Shown here in pieces: positions 35,352-44,661 of a DNA stretch of 53,194 nucleotides (position 1 is its first letter; each line of letters begins with the position of its first letter). The stretch covers positions 1 to 53,194 of the forward strand of contig CAIMMI010000087.1 of the NCBI GenBank assembly GCA_903842505.1, given 5' to 3'. The translations under genes were made by a program, and so were the position numbers. Under the pieces are notes generated by a model that saw only the letters and a program-made list of their open reading frames with translations, was not told the origin of the DNA and ran no database searches. This DNA comes from an uncultured Verrucomicrobiota bacterium. GTDB lineage: Bacteria > Verrucomicrobiota > Verrucomicrobiia > Limisphaerales > UBA9464.

Positions 35352-36298
35352 TCACCCTCCAGAAGCTCACCAAGATCTTCGGCGGCCGGACCGCCGTGGA
35401 TTCCCTCGACCTCTCCGTTCCCAAGGGCGCGATCTTCGGATTGCTTGGGCACAACGGCGCCGGAAAAAGCACCACCATCGGCATGCTCCTGGGACAGGTC
35501 TGGCCCACATCGGGCTCGGTCGTCGTCTGCGGCCACGACGTCACCCGCGATCGCCATTCAGCCCTTCAAAGGGTTGGAGCCATCTTCGAGACGCCGATCT
35601 TCTACGAGTACCTCAGTGGACGCCGGAACCTCGAGATCCTCGCCACCTATACCGCGCCCACCTCCGCCGCCCGCATCGCCGAGGTCGCGGAGTGGGTCGG
35701 GCTCGCCGGACGAGAGGATTCCAAGGTCCGGACCTACTCCCACGGCATGCGCGCGCGCCTCGCCCTCGCCCAGGCCCTCCTGCCCGGTCCGGAACTCCTG
35801 ATCCTCGACGAACCCACCAACGGCCTCGATCCCGAGGGCATCCACGAGATGCGCGAAACGATCCGGCGCCTGCACCGCGAGTTGGGCCTGACGATCCTCC
35901 TCTCCTCCCACCTGCTCTCCGAGGTCGAGCAACTCTGTTCCCGGATCGCCGTGATCCATGGCGGACGGAAGGTCTTCGACGGGCCCTTGTCGGAGACCCG
36001 CGCCAACCCATCCCGCGTCCGCCTCCGCGTGGACCGCTTCGACCTGGCCACCTCGACGCTCCTCGCAGAAGGCTGGATCACGGCCGCGGAACCGCCCGAT
36101 ACGGTCTTTCTCGCATCTGGCCGCACGGTAGGCAGGGTCGTCCGGCGCCTGGTCGAACTCGGCATCGAAGTCGAGGGCATCACCCGGGAGGAAGCCACGC
36201 TGGAATCCTTCTATCTTGAACTGGTGAAGACAGCGCGCCTTCAGCAACCCGCCGCCGGCGGTCGTCCTCCAGCCCTGCCTCCCGTCCAGAAACCCTGA
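35348..36298 (+). CDS. ABC transporter ATP-binding protein
   Basis: 316 residues. Walker A GHNGAGKST (about residue 33), signature region YSHGMRARLALAQALL in place of the classic LSGGQ, Walker B LLILDEPTNGLDP and the switch SSHLLSEVEQL are all present. The YSxGM signature and C-terminal extension are those of the BcrA/NatA/Nos-type exporters paired with ABC-2 permeases. It overlaps the preceding gene by four bases and is followed after 20 bases by its permease. Substrate is unknown. Confidence 0.93.
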   Translation: MITLQKLTKIFGGRTAVDSLDLSVPKGAIFGLLGHNGAGKSTTIGMLLGQVWPTSGSVVVCGHDVTRDRHSALQRVGAIFETPIFYEYLSGRRNLEILATYTAPTSAARIAEVAEWVGLAGREDSKVRTYSHGMRARLALAQALLPGPELLILDEPTNGLDPEGIHEMRETIRRLHRELGLTILLSSHLLSEVEQLCSRIAVIHGGRKVFDGPLSETRANPSRVRLRVDRFDLATSTLLAEGWITAAEPPDTVFLASGRTVGRVVRRLVELGIEVEGITREEATLESFYLELVKTARLQQPAAGGRPPALPPVQKP

Positions 36299-36318
36299 AC
36301 TCCGCGATCCTGCACCCG

Positions 36319-37155
36319 ATGATCCTGCTCCAACTGCGGAACGAACTCTGGAAGCTGTTCGGCAAGAAACGGACCTACCTCGGCTTCGTCATGTTCCTGC
36401 TTGCCCAGGCCGTGATCCTGCTCGTGTTCCGCTTCTCGCCCGCGTCGCGCCAGATGGGCCGACTCCTCGAAAACAACGGCTACGACATGACCCAGTTCCT
36501 GTCGCCGCTGACTGCTGCAACCTTCACCAACTTCTGGCTCGCCGTCATCCTGCTCCCCCTGTTCGGCGCCCTGGTCGGCGGCGACCTCGTCGCGAAGGAA
36601 GCCGAGGACGGAACCCTGCGACTGATCCTCGCCCGGCCGATCTCACGACTGCGCCTGCTGGCGTTGAAGTGGGTCGCCGGCGCGATCTTCTCGATGCTCC
36701 TCTGCCTCGCCCTCGGCGTCACAGGACTGCTGTTCGGCCAGACCTGCTTTCCGTGGGGCGGCCTCTTTTACTTCTTTCCCGGCGAGGCTTTCGCCGTGTT
36801 CGAACCACGCGAGGGCCTGATCCGGTTCGCGGGCGCGCACGTCTTCATGTCCATCGCTGCGACCTCGGTCATGGGCCTGTCGTTTCTCTTCGGTTGCTTC
36901 AACGTGAAGCCGGCGGCGGCAACGATCCTCGCCCTGTCGCTCGTCTTCCTCAGCTTCATCATGATGAACATTCCCTGGTTCAATGACCTGAAGCCTTGGT
37001 TCCTGACCTACCACCTCAACCTCTGGCAGCAACTCTATGGCGAACCCATCCAGTGGGGACGCATCGGCGAATCCCTCTTCATCCTGATCGGGATCAACGC
37101 CACCTTCTTCGCCGGCGGGGTCGCGGTCTTCAGCGTCCGCGACATCAAGTCCTGA
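36319..37155 (+). CDS. ABC-2 type transporter permease
   Basis: 278 residues with about six membrane helices. The start MILLQLRNELWKLFGKKRTYLGF and the cytoplasmic loop GDLVAKEAEDGTLRLILARPISR are the classical ABC-2 membrane subunit features (E-x-x-x-G-T-L-x-x-x-L-x-x-P). It completes the transporter with the ATPase directly upstream. It is convergent with the gene at 37159, with a gap of only three bases. Confidence 0.9.
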   Translation: MILLQLRNELWKLFGKKRTYLGFVMFLLAQAVILLVFRFSPASRQMGRLLENNGYDMTQFLSPLTAATFTNFWLAVILLPLFGALVGGDLVAKEAEDGTLRLILARPISRLRLLALKWVAGAIFSMLLCLALGVTGLLFGQTCFPWGGLFYFFPGEAFAVFEPREGLIRFAGAHVFMSIAATSVMGLSFLFGCFNVKPAAATILALSLVFLSFIMMNIPWFNDLKPWFLTYHLNLWQQLYGEPIQWGRIGESLFILIGINATFFAGGVAVFSVRDIKS

Positions 37156-37158
37156 GGA

Positions 37159-37887
37159 TCATTCGTCCGACTCAACCCCCTCCTGTTGCAGCAGGAGTTC
37201 GGTGGCCGTCGCCAGATCGATACCCCAGCGGCGCGCCAGCAGCGGCACCCGCTCCGAGTTCGTCGATTCAAAGGGGATCTGACCGTACATCGCCGGTTCG
37301 GCTTCCTCGCCGTATTCCATCGTGCGGAGCCCGAGCAACCGTTCGTCCAGGGTGACCCGCCCCTCGTTCCAGAGGACATCCCCGCCCCACGCATACCCGC
37401 GGAGCACCCGACCGTCCCGCAACCGCGCCCAGCCATGGAACCCCAGCACGCGATCCAGCGAGAAGAACTGCACTTCGCCCGTCTCCCGGCTCAACTCCAC
37501 CAGAAACCGGTACAAAGCATCGACGTCCGATGTCGGGTCCGGCAATGCCCCGCCCACCAGCAGCGTCCAACCCTCCACCGGTTGCGACAGGAACAAGGTC
37601 CGCTCCCGAGCCCGCGACATGGCCTCCGCCCACGAAACAATGGGACCCCGCAGGGACAGCGCCGCACGGAGGTGGGTGGTGTTGGACGACTTGACCGCCA
37701 GCCACCGGGTGGGAAGCGGAAAAGGAATGACCCGCCTGCGGACCGAGGTGATCTGGCTCAACTGATCGACCAACCGGTTTTGACGGCGCCACTGCCGCAA
37801 TTGACGCCGGTGCATCAGGATCATCGCAACGGCCCCGGCCAGCACGAGGCCGAACGAAGCCAGAAGGACGAGAATGACCCGGGTCAC
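37159..37887 (-). CDS. Single-pass membrane protein of unknown function
   Basis: 242 residues from GTG 37887. An N-terminal membrane helix (VILVLLASFGLVLAGAVAMIL) is followed by a basic stretch, then a globular part with GWTLLVGGALPDP, FFSLDRVLGFHGWARL and GYAWGGDVLWNEG. The C-terminus has RRWGIDLATATELL, resembling a short helical motif. No known domain is recognised. An open frame extends to 37971 but shows no start signal and begins in polar sequence, so GTG before the helix is preferred. Confidence 0.65.
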   Translation of the reverse strand: MTRVILVLLASFGLVLAGAVAMILMHRRQLRQWRRQNRLVDQLSQITSVRRRVIPFPLPTRWLAVKSSNTTHLRAALSLRGPIVSWAEAMSRARERTLFLSQPVEGWTLLVGGALPDPTSDVDALYRFLVELSRETGEVQFFSLDRVLGFHGWARLRDGRVLRGYAWGGDVLWNEGRVTLDERLLGLRTMEYGEEAEPAMYGQIPFESTNSERVPLLARRWGIDLATATELLLQQEGVESDE

Positions 37888-38006
37888 CCTCAAATCCCTA
37901 CTGTTGGATCCCCAGTCAGGCAACCTCGATTTCGGGCTCCCTGCGCAATCCGAAAACTCCCCACTGGCCAAGCATCCCAGTCCACCTACTATCGACGGCC
38001 AAAGCC

Positions 38007-39365
38007 ATGAGACCCCTGATCCGCAATTGCGCCGGAATCCCGAGGCGGGACTTCCTCCAGCTAGGCATCGGAGGAATGTTGGGATTGGGGTTCGCCGATG
38101 CGTTGCGTCTCCAAGCCGGGGCGGCCGCGGGCAAGTCGATGAAGGTGGTCCACACGCCCACCCACCCGACCAAGCCGGTCAATTGCATCATGGTCTGGCT
38201 CGATGGCGGTCCGTCGCATTACGAGACCTTCGATCCCAAGCCGGACGCGCCCTCGGGCATCCGCGGTGACTTCAAGCCCATCTCCACCGCCGTACCCGGC
38301 ATGCAGTTCAGCGAAGCCGTCCCGGAACTCGCCAAGGTCGCCGACAAGCTCACCATCCTGCGCTCGCTCTGCCACAAGGACCCCAACCACGGCGGCGGCA
38401 ACCATTACCTCATGACCGGCATGCCCACGCCGCAACCGGTCGCATGCGGGGCCTTTGTCACGTTCCATCCCTCGTTCGGATCCGTCGTCTCCCATCAGCG
38501 TGGCCAACGCGAAGGCCTGCCACCGTACGTCACCATGCCGCAGGTCTCGCGTAGCGGCGGACCCAACTTCCTGGGCGGCCAGCATGCCCCGTTCGTGATC
38601 GACGGTTCGCCCAACTCCGCGGGCTTCCAGGTACGCGACGTCGTGCTGCCGCCGGAAATCAGCGAAGGCCGGGCCACCTCCCGCCGCGAACTCCGCACCG
38701 CCCTCGATCGCATGGAACGGCACGCGGACAAGCTCGCCGACGATCCCGCCGTCACCTTCGACCAGTACCTGGCACAAGGCGTCGGCCTCGTCCTTTCGCC
38801 CAGAGCGCAGACCGCCTTCGACCTCAAGAAGGAGGACGAGAAGGTCCGCGAACGTTACGGCCGGAACGACTTCGCCCAGCGTCTCCTGCTCGCCCGCCGA
38901 CTGGTCGAGGTCGGGGTCTCCTGGGTGACCGTCTACTCCGGCGGATGGGACCATCACACCAAGCTTTTCGAGGCCTACAAGGGGGACACCGTCCGCAACC
39001 TCGACCGCGGCGTCGCCGCGCTCATCGCTGACCTCCATGACCGCGGCCTGCTGGATTCCACTCTCGTGGTTGTGCTCGGCGAATTCGGCCGCACGCCCAA
39101 GGTGAACAAGGACGCCGGGCGCGACCACTGGCCGCACGCGATGTCCGTCCTGTTCGCCGGCGGTGGCGTTCCGCGCGGTCACATTATCGGTGCCACCGAT
39201 GCCAAGGGCTACCACGCCGCCGAGAAGGTCTGCCGCCCGGAGGACTTCGCCGCGACGATCTACACCAAGCTCGGCATCGATCATCAGCAGATCCTCCACA
39301 CCCCGACCGGACGACCGGTCCAACTCGTGAACAACGGCCGCGCCATCCGCGAACTGTTCACCTGA
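38007..39365 (+). CDS. DUF1501 domain protein
   Basis: 452 residues. The N-terminus GIPRRDFLQLGIGGMLGLG is a Tat signal. The body matches DUF1501: CIMVWLDGGPSHYETFDPKPDAP by pieces, FSEAVPELAKVADKL, RSLCHKDPNHGGGNHYLMTG, WDHHTKLFEAYK and VVVLGEFGRTPKVN-GRDHWPHAMSV. The alkaline-phosphatase-like fold suggests a periplasmic hydrolase, perhaps of sulfated or phosphorylated material, but no substrate is proven. Usually a DUF1549/DUF1553 cytochrome gene is next to it; here the neighbour is a PPC-domain protein eight bases downstream. Confidence 0.93.
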   Translation: MRPLIRNCAGIPRRDFLQLGIGGMLGLGFADALRLQAGAAAGKSMKVVHTPTHPTKPVNCIMVWLDGGPSHYETFDPKPDAPSGIRGDFKPISTAVPGMQFSEAVPELAKVADKLTILRSLCHKDPNHGGGNHYLMTGMPTPQPVACGAFVTFHPSFGSVVSHQRGQREGLPPYVTMPQVSRSGGPNFLGGQHAPFVIDGSPNSAGFQVRDVVLPPEISEGRATSRRELRTALDRMERHADKLADDPAVTFDQYLAQGVGLVLSPRAQTAFDLKKEDEKVRERYGRNDFAQRLLLARRLVEVGVSWVTVYSGGWDHHTKLFEAYKGDTVRNLDRGVAALIADLHDRGLLDSTLVVVLGEFGRTPKVNKDAGRDHWPHAMSVLFAGGGVPRGHIIGATDAKGYHAAEKVCRPEDFAATIYTKLGIDHQQILHTPTGRPVQLVNNGRAIRELFT

Positions 39366-39373
39366 ACCCCGTC

Positions 39374-41059
39374 ATGTCCGTCGTGTTCCGGTCCCTGTTG
39401 ACCACGGGCCTCATGGCCGCCGTTGTCCTTCCCGTCCTCGCCGCGCCGCCCGCCCTGGAGCACCTGTTTCCGCCCAGTGCCCGACCCGGCTCCACCAACG
39501 AACTCACCGGCGTCGGAACCCTCACTCCCTGGCCCGCGCCGCTCGTCTTCAATCACCCCGGCATTCGGGCAACCCCAACCACCAATTCGCCCCGGTACAC
39601 GCTGACCGTCGACGCTTCGGTCCCTCCCGGCACCTACCTCGCCCGCGCCCTCAACGACGAGGGCGCCAGCGCCCCACGCTTCCTCATCGTCGACCCACGC
39701 CCCACGCTCGCCGAATCCGAACCCAACGACGCCGCGGACAAGGCCCAGCCCATTCCCCGGCTCCCCGCCCTCGTCGAGGGCCGACTCGAGAAGCGCGATG
39801 ACGTCGACACCTTCGAGATCTCCCTCCGCAGGGGACGCACTCTGGTCGCCCGCATCGAGGCCTTCATCCTCGGTTCCCCGCTCGACGCCGTCCTCCGACT
39901 CCGGGACCACCGAGGCTCCCTAGTCACCTGGAACCACGACGACGGCTTTACCTTCGACCCCTTCCTCCACTTCACGGCGCCCGCCGACGGCAAGTACCGA
40001 CTCGAAGTCTTCGGCTTCCCGCACCCGGCCGATTCAGACATCCGCTTCACCGGAAACGCCCGTTGCATCTACCGCCTGCACCTCGATGACGGTCCCTACG
40101 CCTTCGGCACCGAACCGGCCGGACTCAGCCGATCGAATCCGGCGCCCGTGCGACTGCTGGGCTGGAACCTCGGCTCTCGGACCAACCCCATCCCGCTCGG
40201 GTTGCCCGGTCAACCGGGCCCCGGCATCCGCTGGACCACCGTCGAGATCCCGGACGTTGCCGGACCGCCCCGACTCCCGGTCGGCGACGGACCCGAGATC
40301 CTCGAATCGCCCACCGCCAACGACTCCGCCACCAACCACACCGCGCTTCCAGTTCCCGGCGCTGCCACCGGAACCCTCCGCAAGCCCCGCGAGCGCGACC
40401 GATACGCCTTTCAGGCCCGCAAGGGAGTGACCTACCGCGCCGACGTTCAGGCCTCCGCGCTGGGTTCTCCCCTCGACGCCTCGCTCGCCCTCCTCGACAC
40501 CGCCGGCAAGGAACTCGCCCAGAACGACGACGCCTCCATGGGCGATCCTGCCCTGACGTGGAAGGCCCCGTCTGACGGAACCTTCATCGCCTCGGTGGGC
40601 AGCCCGCTTTCCAAGGCCGGCCCCGATCACCGCTACCGCCTGGAGATCCAGCCCATCGCACCGGGCATCCGGGCCGTGGCCGCCGCATCCTCGGTGACCG
40701 TCGAAGCCGGCCGCACCAACGAATTCAAGGTGACGCTCGAGCGCCTCGGTGGCCTCGAAGGAACCATCCGTGTCGAGACCGGTCCAGTCCCCGAAGGCGT
40801 CACCGTCGCCCCGGCCGAAGCCGCGGCTGGGGCAAACGAGGTCACCCTCCAATTCATCGCGGGAACCAACGCCCCGGTCGCCCAGGTCCCGCTCCAACTC
40901 TTCGCCCGCAGCGTCACGAACACCCTCTCGGCGCCCGTTCTCCACGCCATCGCCACCACCGGCGAAAACAACGGCGTCCCGCAGGGATTCCATCAACTTC
41001 TCGTCAACGACACGGACTGGCTCTGGCTCACCCTCCGCCGGCCCACCGCCAAACCCTGA
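39374..41059 (+). CDS. Secreted protein with two PPC (prepeptidase C-terminal) domains
   Basis: 561 residues with a signal peptide (LLTTGLMAAVVLPVLAAP). The first PPC-like beta sandwich begins LAESEPNDAADKAQPI and contains VDTFEISLRRGRTLVARI and HFTAPADGKYRLEVF (about 115-230). A second begins after TGTLRKPRERDRYAF and contains LAQNDDASMGDPALTW and SDGTFIASVGSPLSKAGPDHRYRLEI (about 335-435). A terminal Ig-like segment with FKVTLERLGGLEG follows. PPC domains bind carbohydrate or help export of secreted enzymes. No catalytic domain is present. Its placement eight bases after the DUF1501 gene suggests a shared exported system. Confidence 0.85.
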   Translation: MSVVFRSLLTTGLMAAVVLPVLAAPPALEHLFPPSARPGSTNELTGVGTLTPWPAPLVFNHPGIRATPTTNSPRYTLTVDASVPPGTYLARALNDEGASAPRFLIVDPRPTLAESEPNDAADKAQPIPRLPALVEGRLEKRDDVDTFEISLRRGRTLVARIEAFILGSPLDAVLRLRDHRGSLVTWNHDDGFTFDPFLHFTAPADGKYRLEVFGFPHPADSDIRFTGNARCIYRLHLDDGPYAFGTEPAGLSRSNPAPVRLLGWNLGSRTNPIPLGLPGQPGPGIRWTTVEIPDVAGPPRLPVGDGPEILESPTANDSATNHTALPVPGAATGTLRKPRERDRYAFQARKGVTYRADVQASALGSPLDASLALLDTAGKELAQNDDASMGDPALTWKAPSDGTFIASVGSPLSKAGPDHRYRLEIQPIAPGIRAVAAASSVTVEAGRTNEFKVTLERLGGLEGTIRVETGPVPEGVTVAPAEAAAGANEVTLQFIAGTNAPVAQVPLQLFARSVTNTLSAPVLHAIATTGENNGVPQGFHQLLVNDTDWLWLTLRRPTAKP

Positions 41060-41079
41060 GCCAGAACCATTCCCGCCGC

Positions 41080-41652
41080 ATGCCCCGATCCCTCCGCTTT
41101 TTCCTGCTGATGGCGATCGGGATCAGCCTTGGCTTTGGCCTCCTGATCTGGGGCATCGAAACCGGCATCGGACACGTCCCCTACGACCGCACCGACAGCC
41201 AGGGGCATCCCATGGGATTCAATGACCGGCTGTACCCGGAGCACCTCGGGATCATCCTCCGGGCGATCGACCCCCTTGACTACCTTCCCGCGGTTCGCGG
41301 GCTGAACTCCGCCTACTTCTGGCTCTATCTGCTCGCCCATGGCCTCGCCTTCCACCGCATTGCGACCATCGATCTCACCCGCCCCCGGGCCAACCTGATC
41401 TTCTTCGCCTCCCAGGTGCTCCTCTTCCCGATGGGTGTCCCGGGACTCTGGGTCCTGGTCGCATGCCCCGTCGAATGGTTCCAGGGGAAGCTCGACCGCG
41501 AAGGCATCATCGACATCCCCTTCTTCTGGGCCATGGCCCACTCCGCGTGGCTCGTCGTCAGCGTCACGACGATCGCCGTCCTCTTCCTCGCCCAACGCCA
41601 ACTCGCCTGGCGCACGCTCCGCCAAGCCACCGCGAAATCCGGGCCCCACTAA
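41080..41652 (+). CDS. Multi-pass membrane protein of unknown function
   Basis: 190 residues with about four hydrophobic helices (FFLLMAIGISLGFGLLIWG, YFWLYLLAHGLAF, ANLIFFASQVLLFPMGVPGL, AHSAWLVVSVTTIAVLFLA). No domain is recognised. It lies 20 bases after the PPC gene on the same strand and may be the last gene of that operon. Confidence 0.65.
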   Translation: MPRSLRFFLLMAIGISLGFGLLIWGIETGIGHVPYDRTDSQGHPMGFNDRLYPEHLGIILRAIDPLDYLPAVRGLNSAYFWLYLLAHGLAFHRIATIDLTRPRANLIFFASQVLLFPMGVPGLWVLVACPVEWFQGKLDREGIIDIPFFWAMAHSAWLVVSVTTIAVLFLAQRQLAWRTLRQATAKSGPH

Positions 41653-41823
41653 CCCACAGCACGCCCTCCATCGCCCCCAGGAGCCAGCTCGACGAAAGGC
41701 ACCGCACCGGAATCAGGGGCAACGCCCGAACTTCCCCCCACGCAGAAATCGCTTCTCGCCCGCCGAACCTGCGCCACACTCCGGACCATCGGTCCGGTCC
41801 ATCCCCGGCCCACCCCTGTCTCC

Positions 41824-44322
41824 ATGTCCACCAAAGTCTGGCTCCCGATCCTCCTCGTGGGCGCCGTCACCGGTGCCACCGGCTACCAACTGGGCCGCCG
41901 CCAAGCCCCGGCACCAGCCCCCGTGGATTCGCGCCGGGTCGAGACGACGGGCGCCCCACGCAGCTTCCCGGCCGTTCCCTCGACCACACCGCCGCCCCGC
42001 ACCAACGCGCCGTCAGCTCAGTTCGGCACCCTCGAATCCAGGCTCCGGGCCGTCCTCCGCGAACATCCCAACCGCCGCTGGATGCGCCTGTCCGACATCG
42101 CCCGCACCATCAAGCCCGGCGAGGCCATCGACGCGATCCAACTCGGCAATTCGATCCTGCCGCCGGGCTTCCGGGACAACTTCCGGCAGCAGGTCCTCGA
42201 ACACTGGGCCGAGGTCGAACCGCTGGCTGTCCTGCAATACGGACAGGATCTCAAGGACCGCAACGAACGCATCCAGGCCCTCCGCCCCGCAGTGACCGAG
42301 TGGGCCCGACGTGATGCCAGCACCGCCCTGGCCTGGATCCAGAAATTGCCCACCGGCGTGGAACGACGCGTACTGCTCAACGCCGCCATCCACGGACTCG
42401 CCGAGGTGGACCCATCCGCGGCTTCCGCACAGATTGAAGCCCTGCCGGCCCAAGAGCGCCACGAAGCCCGCCGCGCCGTCATCGCCAGCATCGCGGAGTC
42501 CGATCCCTTGCGCGCCGCGCAAATGGCGATGGAGATGCAATCCAAGGGACTCGGCCAACGTGGCGGGGCCAACCTCCTGACCATGGTCGTCCAGACCTGG
42601 TCCCAGAAGGAACCGGAGGCCGCCATCGCCTGGTGCCGGAAGCTGCCCGCCAACTCCCAGACCCAGCGGATCCTCGTCGAGGCCAGCCAGAGTATCGCCT
42701 GGCAGGACCCGAAGACCGCCCTCGCGTTGGCCAGCCTCATCTCCTCCGGAAAGCAGCGGGAACAGGCCGTCGGCAACGCCCTGACCACCATGTCCCAGCG
42801 GAACCCGGAGGCCGCCCGCGAATACCTCGCAGGTCTCGCCGAAGGCCCTGAGCGGACCACCGCGATCCTCGCCATCGCCCAGGGGATGAACCAGGACCCG
42901 GTCGCCGCCGCCGAACTCCTCAAGGGCGTGAAGAACATCGGCGACCGCGGCTGGGCCTTCCACAATGTCGCCAGCGAACTGGCCCAGCAGGATCCCTCCG
43001 CCGCACTGACCTGGGCGCGCGCCCTGCCTACCGGCCCCGGTCGCGAACAGGCGCTGGCTGGCGTCTTCGCGGGCTGGGCGCAGAATGATCCCGCCGCCGC
43101 CGCCAAGGCTTCCCTCGAACTCCCGCCGGGCACCGCACGCACCCAGGCCATGGGTCAACTCCTCCAGGCGTGGGCCTCCCAGGACACCTCAGCCGCCCTC
43201 GACTGGCTGAAACAGGTTCCCTCAGAAAGCCACCGGCGCGAGATCACCCAGCACCTGATCTGGTCGATGGACGGATCCGACCCCAAGCCTCTGGCCGATT
43301 TCTTCTCCGGCCTGCCCGCCGGTGATTCCCAGCGCCAGATGATCGGTGACCTCGCCGGCCGATGGGCGGACACCGACCTCGACGGGGCGCTCGAATGGGC
43401 GAAGACGCTCCCGGAAGGTCGGGCCCGCGCCGCCGCCATGACCCGGCTTTCCCACCAGTGGGCCGAACAGAACCCTGCCGACGCCGCGGGCTTCGCGAAG
43501 GAACTTCCCCCGGGCGAACTCCGGAGCCAGATGCTCGCCACCGTGGCCGAACGTTGGGGCCAGTCCGAACCCGAGCAGGCCGCCAAGTACCTCCTCGAAC
43601 TTCCCGCCGACAGCGCCCGCCGTGGCGCCCTCCAGAACCTGCTCTCCAACTGGGCCGGCAACGATCCCAAGGCCGCCGCCGCCTTCCTGGACGACCTTCC
43701 CGCCAACATCCCCCGGGACAGCCTCGCCGAAGGTCTCGCCAACCGCTGGGCCAGCCAGGATCCCGCCGCCGCCCTCGAATGGGCCAAGGGACTCACCGAT
43801 CCCGAGGCCCGCAAGGCCGCCATGACTTCCGCCCTCGGCAGTTGGGCCCACTCGTCCCCAGCTGAGGCTGCCACCTTCGCCGCCCAGATCCCCGCCGGCC
43901 CCGAACAGGAACGGGCCGTCACCGCCGTCCTCAACGACTTTGTCCGCATCGATCCCACCCGCGCCGCCGAGTGGATCACCCGCTTCCCCGAAGGCGAACT
44001 CAGGTCCCAGGCCAACAACATCCTCCTGAACCAGTGGACCCGCGAGAACCCGGCCGCCGCCGCCGAATGGCTCAACCAGATGCCGGAATCCCCATCCCGC
44101 CAGCAAGCCATCCAGACCTTCGTCTCCCAGGCCTCCAACCAGGAACCCGAGGCCGCCTGGAACTGGGCCGGCGCCGTCACCGAGGACTCCACCCGCGCCT
44201 CCCTCCTCGAGTCCGCTGCCGCCCAGTGGATGCGCCTCGACCCCGCCAAGGCAGCCGTCGCCATCCAGGCCTCCAAACTCCCACCGGAAGTCATCGAACG
44301 CCTCCTCAAGTCCCCGGAGTGA
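41824..44322 (+). CDS. Membrane-anchored protein of about 21 tandem 32-residue helical repeats
   Basis: 832 residues. The N-terminus (WLPILLVGAVTGATGYQLG) is a signal anchor, followed by a Pro/Ala-rich linker and a helical region. From about residue 159 to 815 the protein consists of about 21 repeats of 31-33 residues with the pattern xxDPxxAAxWxxxLPxGxxRxxAxxxLxxxWA; examples are QQDPSAALTWARALP and SQDPAAALEWAKGL. The pattern predicts a solenoid of paired helices like HEAT or TPR, good for binding other proteins in the periplasm. No enzyme motif is seen. It is a free-standing gene with repeat DNA on its downstream side. Confidence 0.8.
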   Translation: MSTKVWLPILLVGAVTGATGYQLGRRQAPAPAPVDSRRVETTGAPRSFPAVPSTTPPPRTNAPSAQFGTLESRLRAVLREHPNRRWMRLSDIARTIKPGEAIDAIQLGNSILPPGFRDNFRQQVLEHWAEVEPLAVLQYGQDLKDRNERIQALRPAVTEWARRDASTALAWIQKLPTGVERRVLLNAAIHGLAEVDPSAASAQIEALPAQERHEARRAVIASIAESDPLRAAQMAMEMQSKGLGQRGGANLLTMVVQTWSQKEPEAAIAWCRKLPANSQTQRILVEASQSIAWQDPKTALALASLISSGKQREQAVGNALTTMSQRNPEAAREYLAGLAEGPERTTAILAIAQGMNQDPVAAAELLKGVKNIGDRGWAFHNVASELAQQDPSAALTWARALPTGPGREQALAGVFAGWAQNDPAAAAKASLELPPGTARTQAMGQLLQAWASQDTSAALDWLKQVPSESHRREITQHLIWSMDGSDPKPLADFFSGLPAGDSQRQMIGDLAGRWADTDLDGALEWAKTLPEGRARAAAMTRLSHQWAEQNPADAAGFAKELPPGELRSQMLATVAERWGQSEPEQAAKYLLELPADSARRGALQNLLSNWAGNDPKAAAAFLDDLPANIPRDSLAEGLANRWASQDPAAALEWAKGLTDPEARKAAMTSALGSWAHSSPAEAATFAAQIPAGPEQERAVTAVLNDFVRIDPTRAAEWITRFPEGELRSQANNILLNQWTRENPAAAAEWLNQMPESPSRQQAIQTFVSQASNQEPEAAWNWAGAVTEDSTRASLLESAAAQWMRLDPAKAAVAIQASKLPPEVIERLLKSPE

Positions 44323-44342
44323 CCGCTCCTGCCGAGGAGTCC

Positions 44343-44449
44343 CAAGTTTCAAGATTCAAGTTTCAAGCCAACGGTGGGGCGAGTCCCCACGAGCCGCCGA
44401 GCAGTCCCAGTTTTCAAGCCATTCAAACTTGAAACTGAAATCTTGAAAC
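44343..44449. repeat. Core repeats around a single GGTGGGGCGAG arm
   Basis: CAAGTTTCAAGATTCAAG lies at 44343-44360, an arm GGTGGGGCGAG with GAGCCG at 44373-44396, then TTCAAACTTGAAACTGAAATC at 44423-44443 by pieces. It is a rearranged or partial copy of the inverted-terminal-repeat element; no right-hand terminus was found. It occupies the gap before the EF-hand gene. Confidence 0.6.
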
Positions 44450-44548
44450 TCCCCAGCTTGCGCCCGTTTCTGTCCTTGCTGGATTCCCGCGTTGCCGTTT
44501 ACTGCCCGTCCGTGTGCGCGAATTCAGGTTCCTGAACCCACTGCACAG

Positions 44549-44572
44549 AACGGCCCGTCAGACGGCCGTTTT
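44549..44572 (+). terminator. Possible intrinsic terminator
   Basis: AACGGCC pairs with GGCCGTT around an eight-base loop and is followed by TTTT overlapping the stem end. It lies 227 bases after the repeat protein gene, in the otherwise featureless part of the gap. Confidence 0.35.
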
Positions 44573-44661
44573 CAACCGTCTCACTCCCAGCGGGCGATCC
44601 CTCTCCAAGGGAACCCTCCTAGCGCGGACAACATAGAACTCAGGCAAACACACTACCCACC

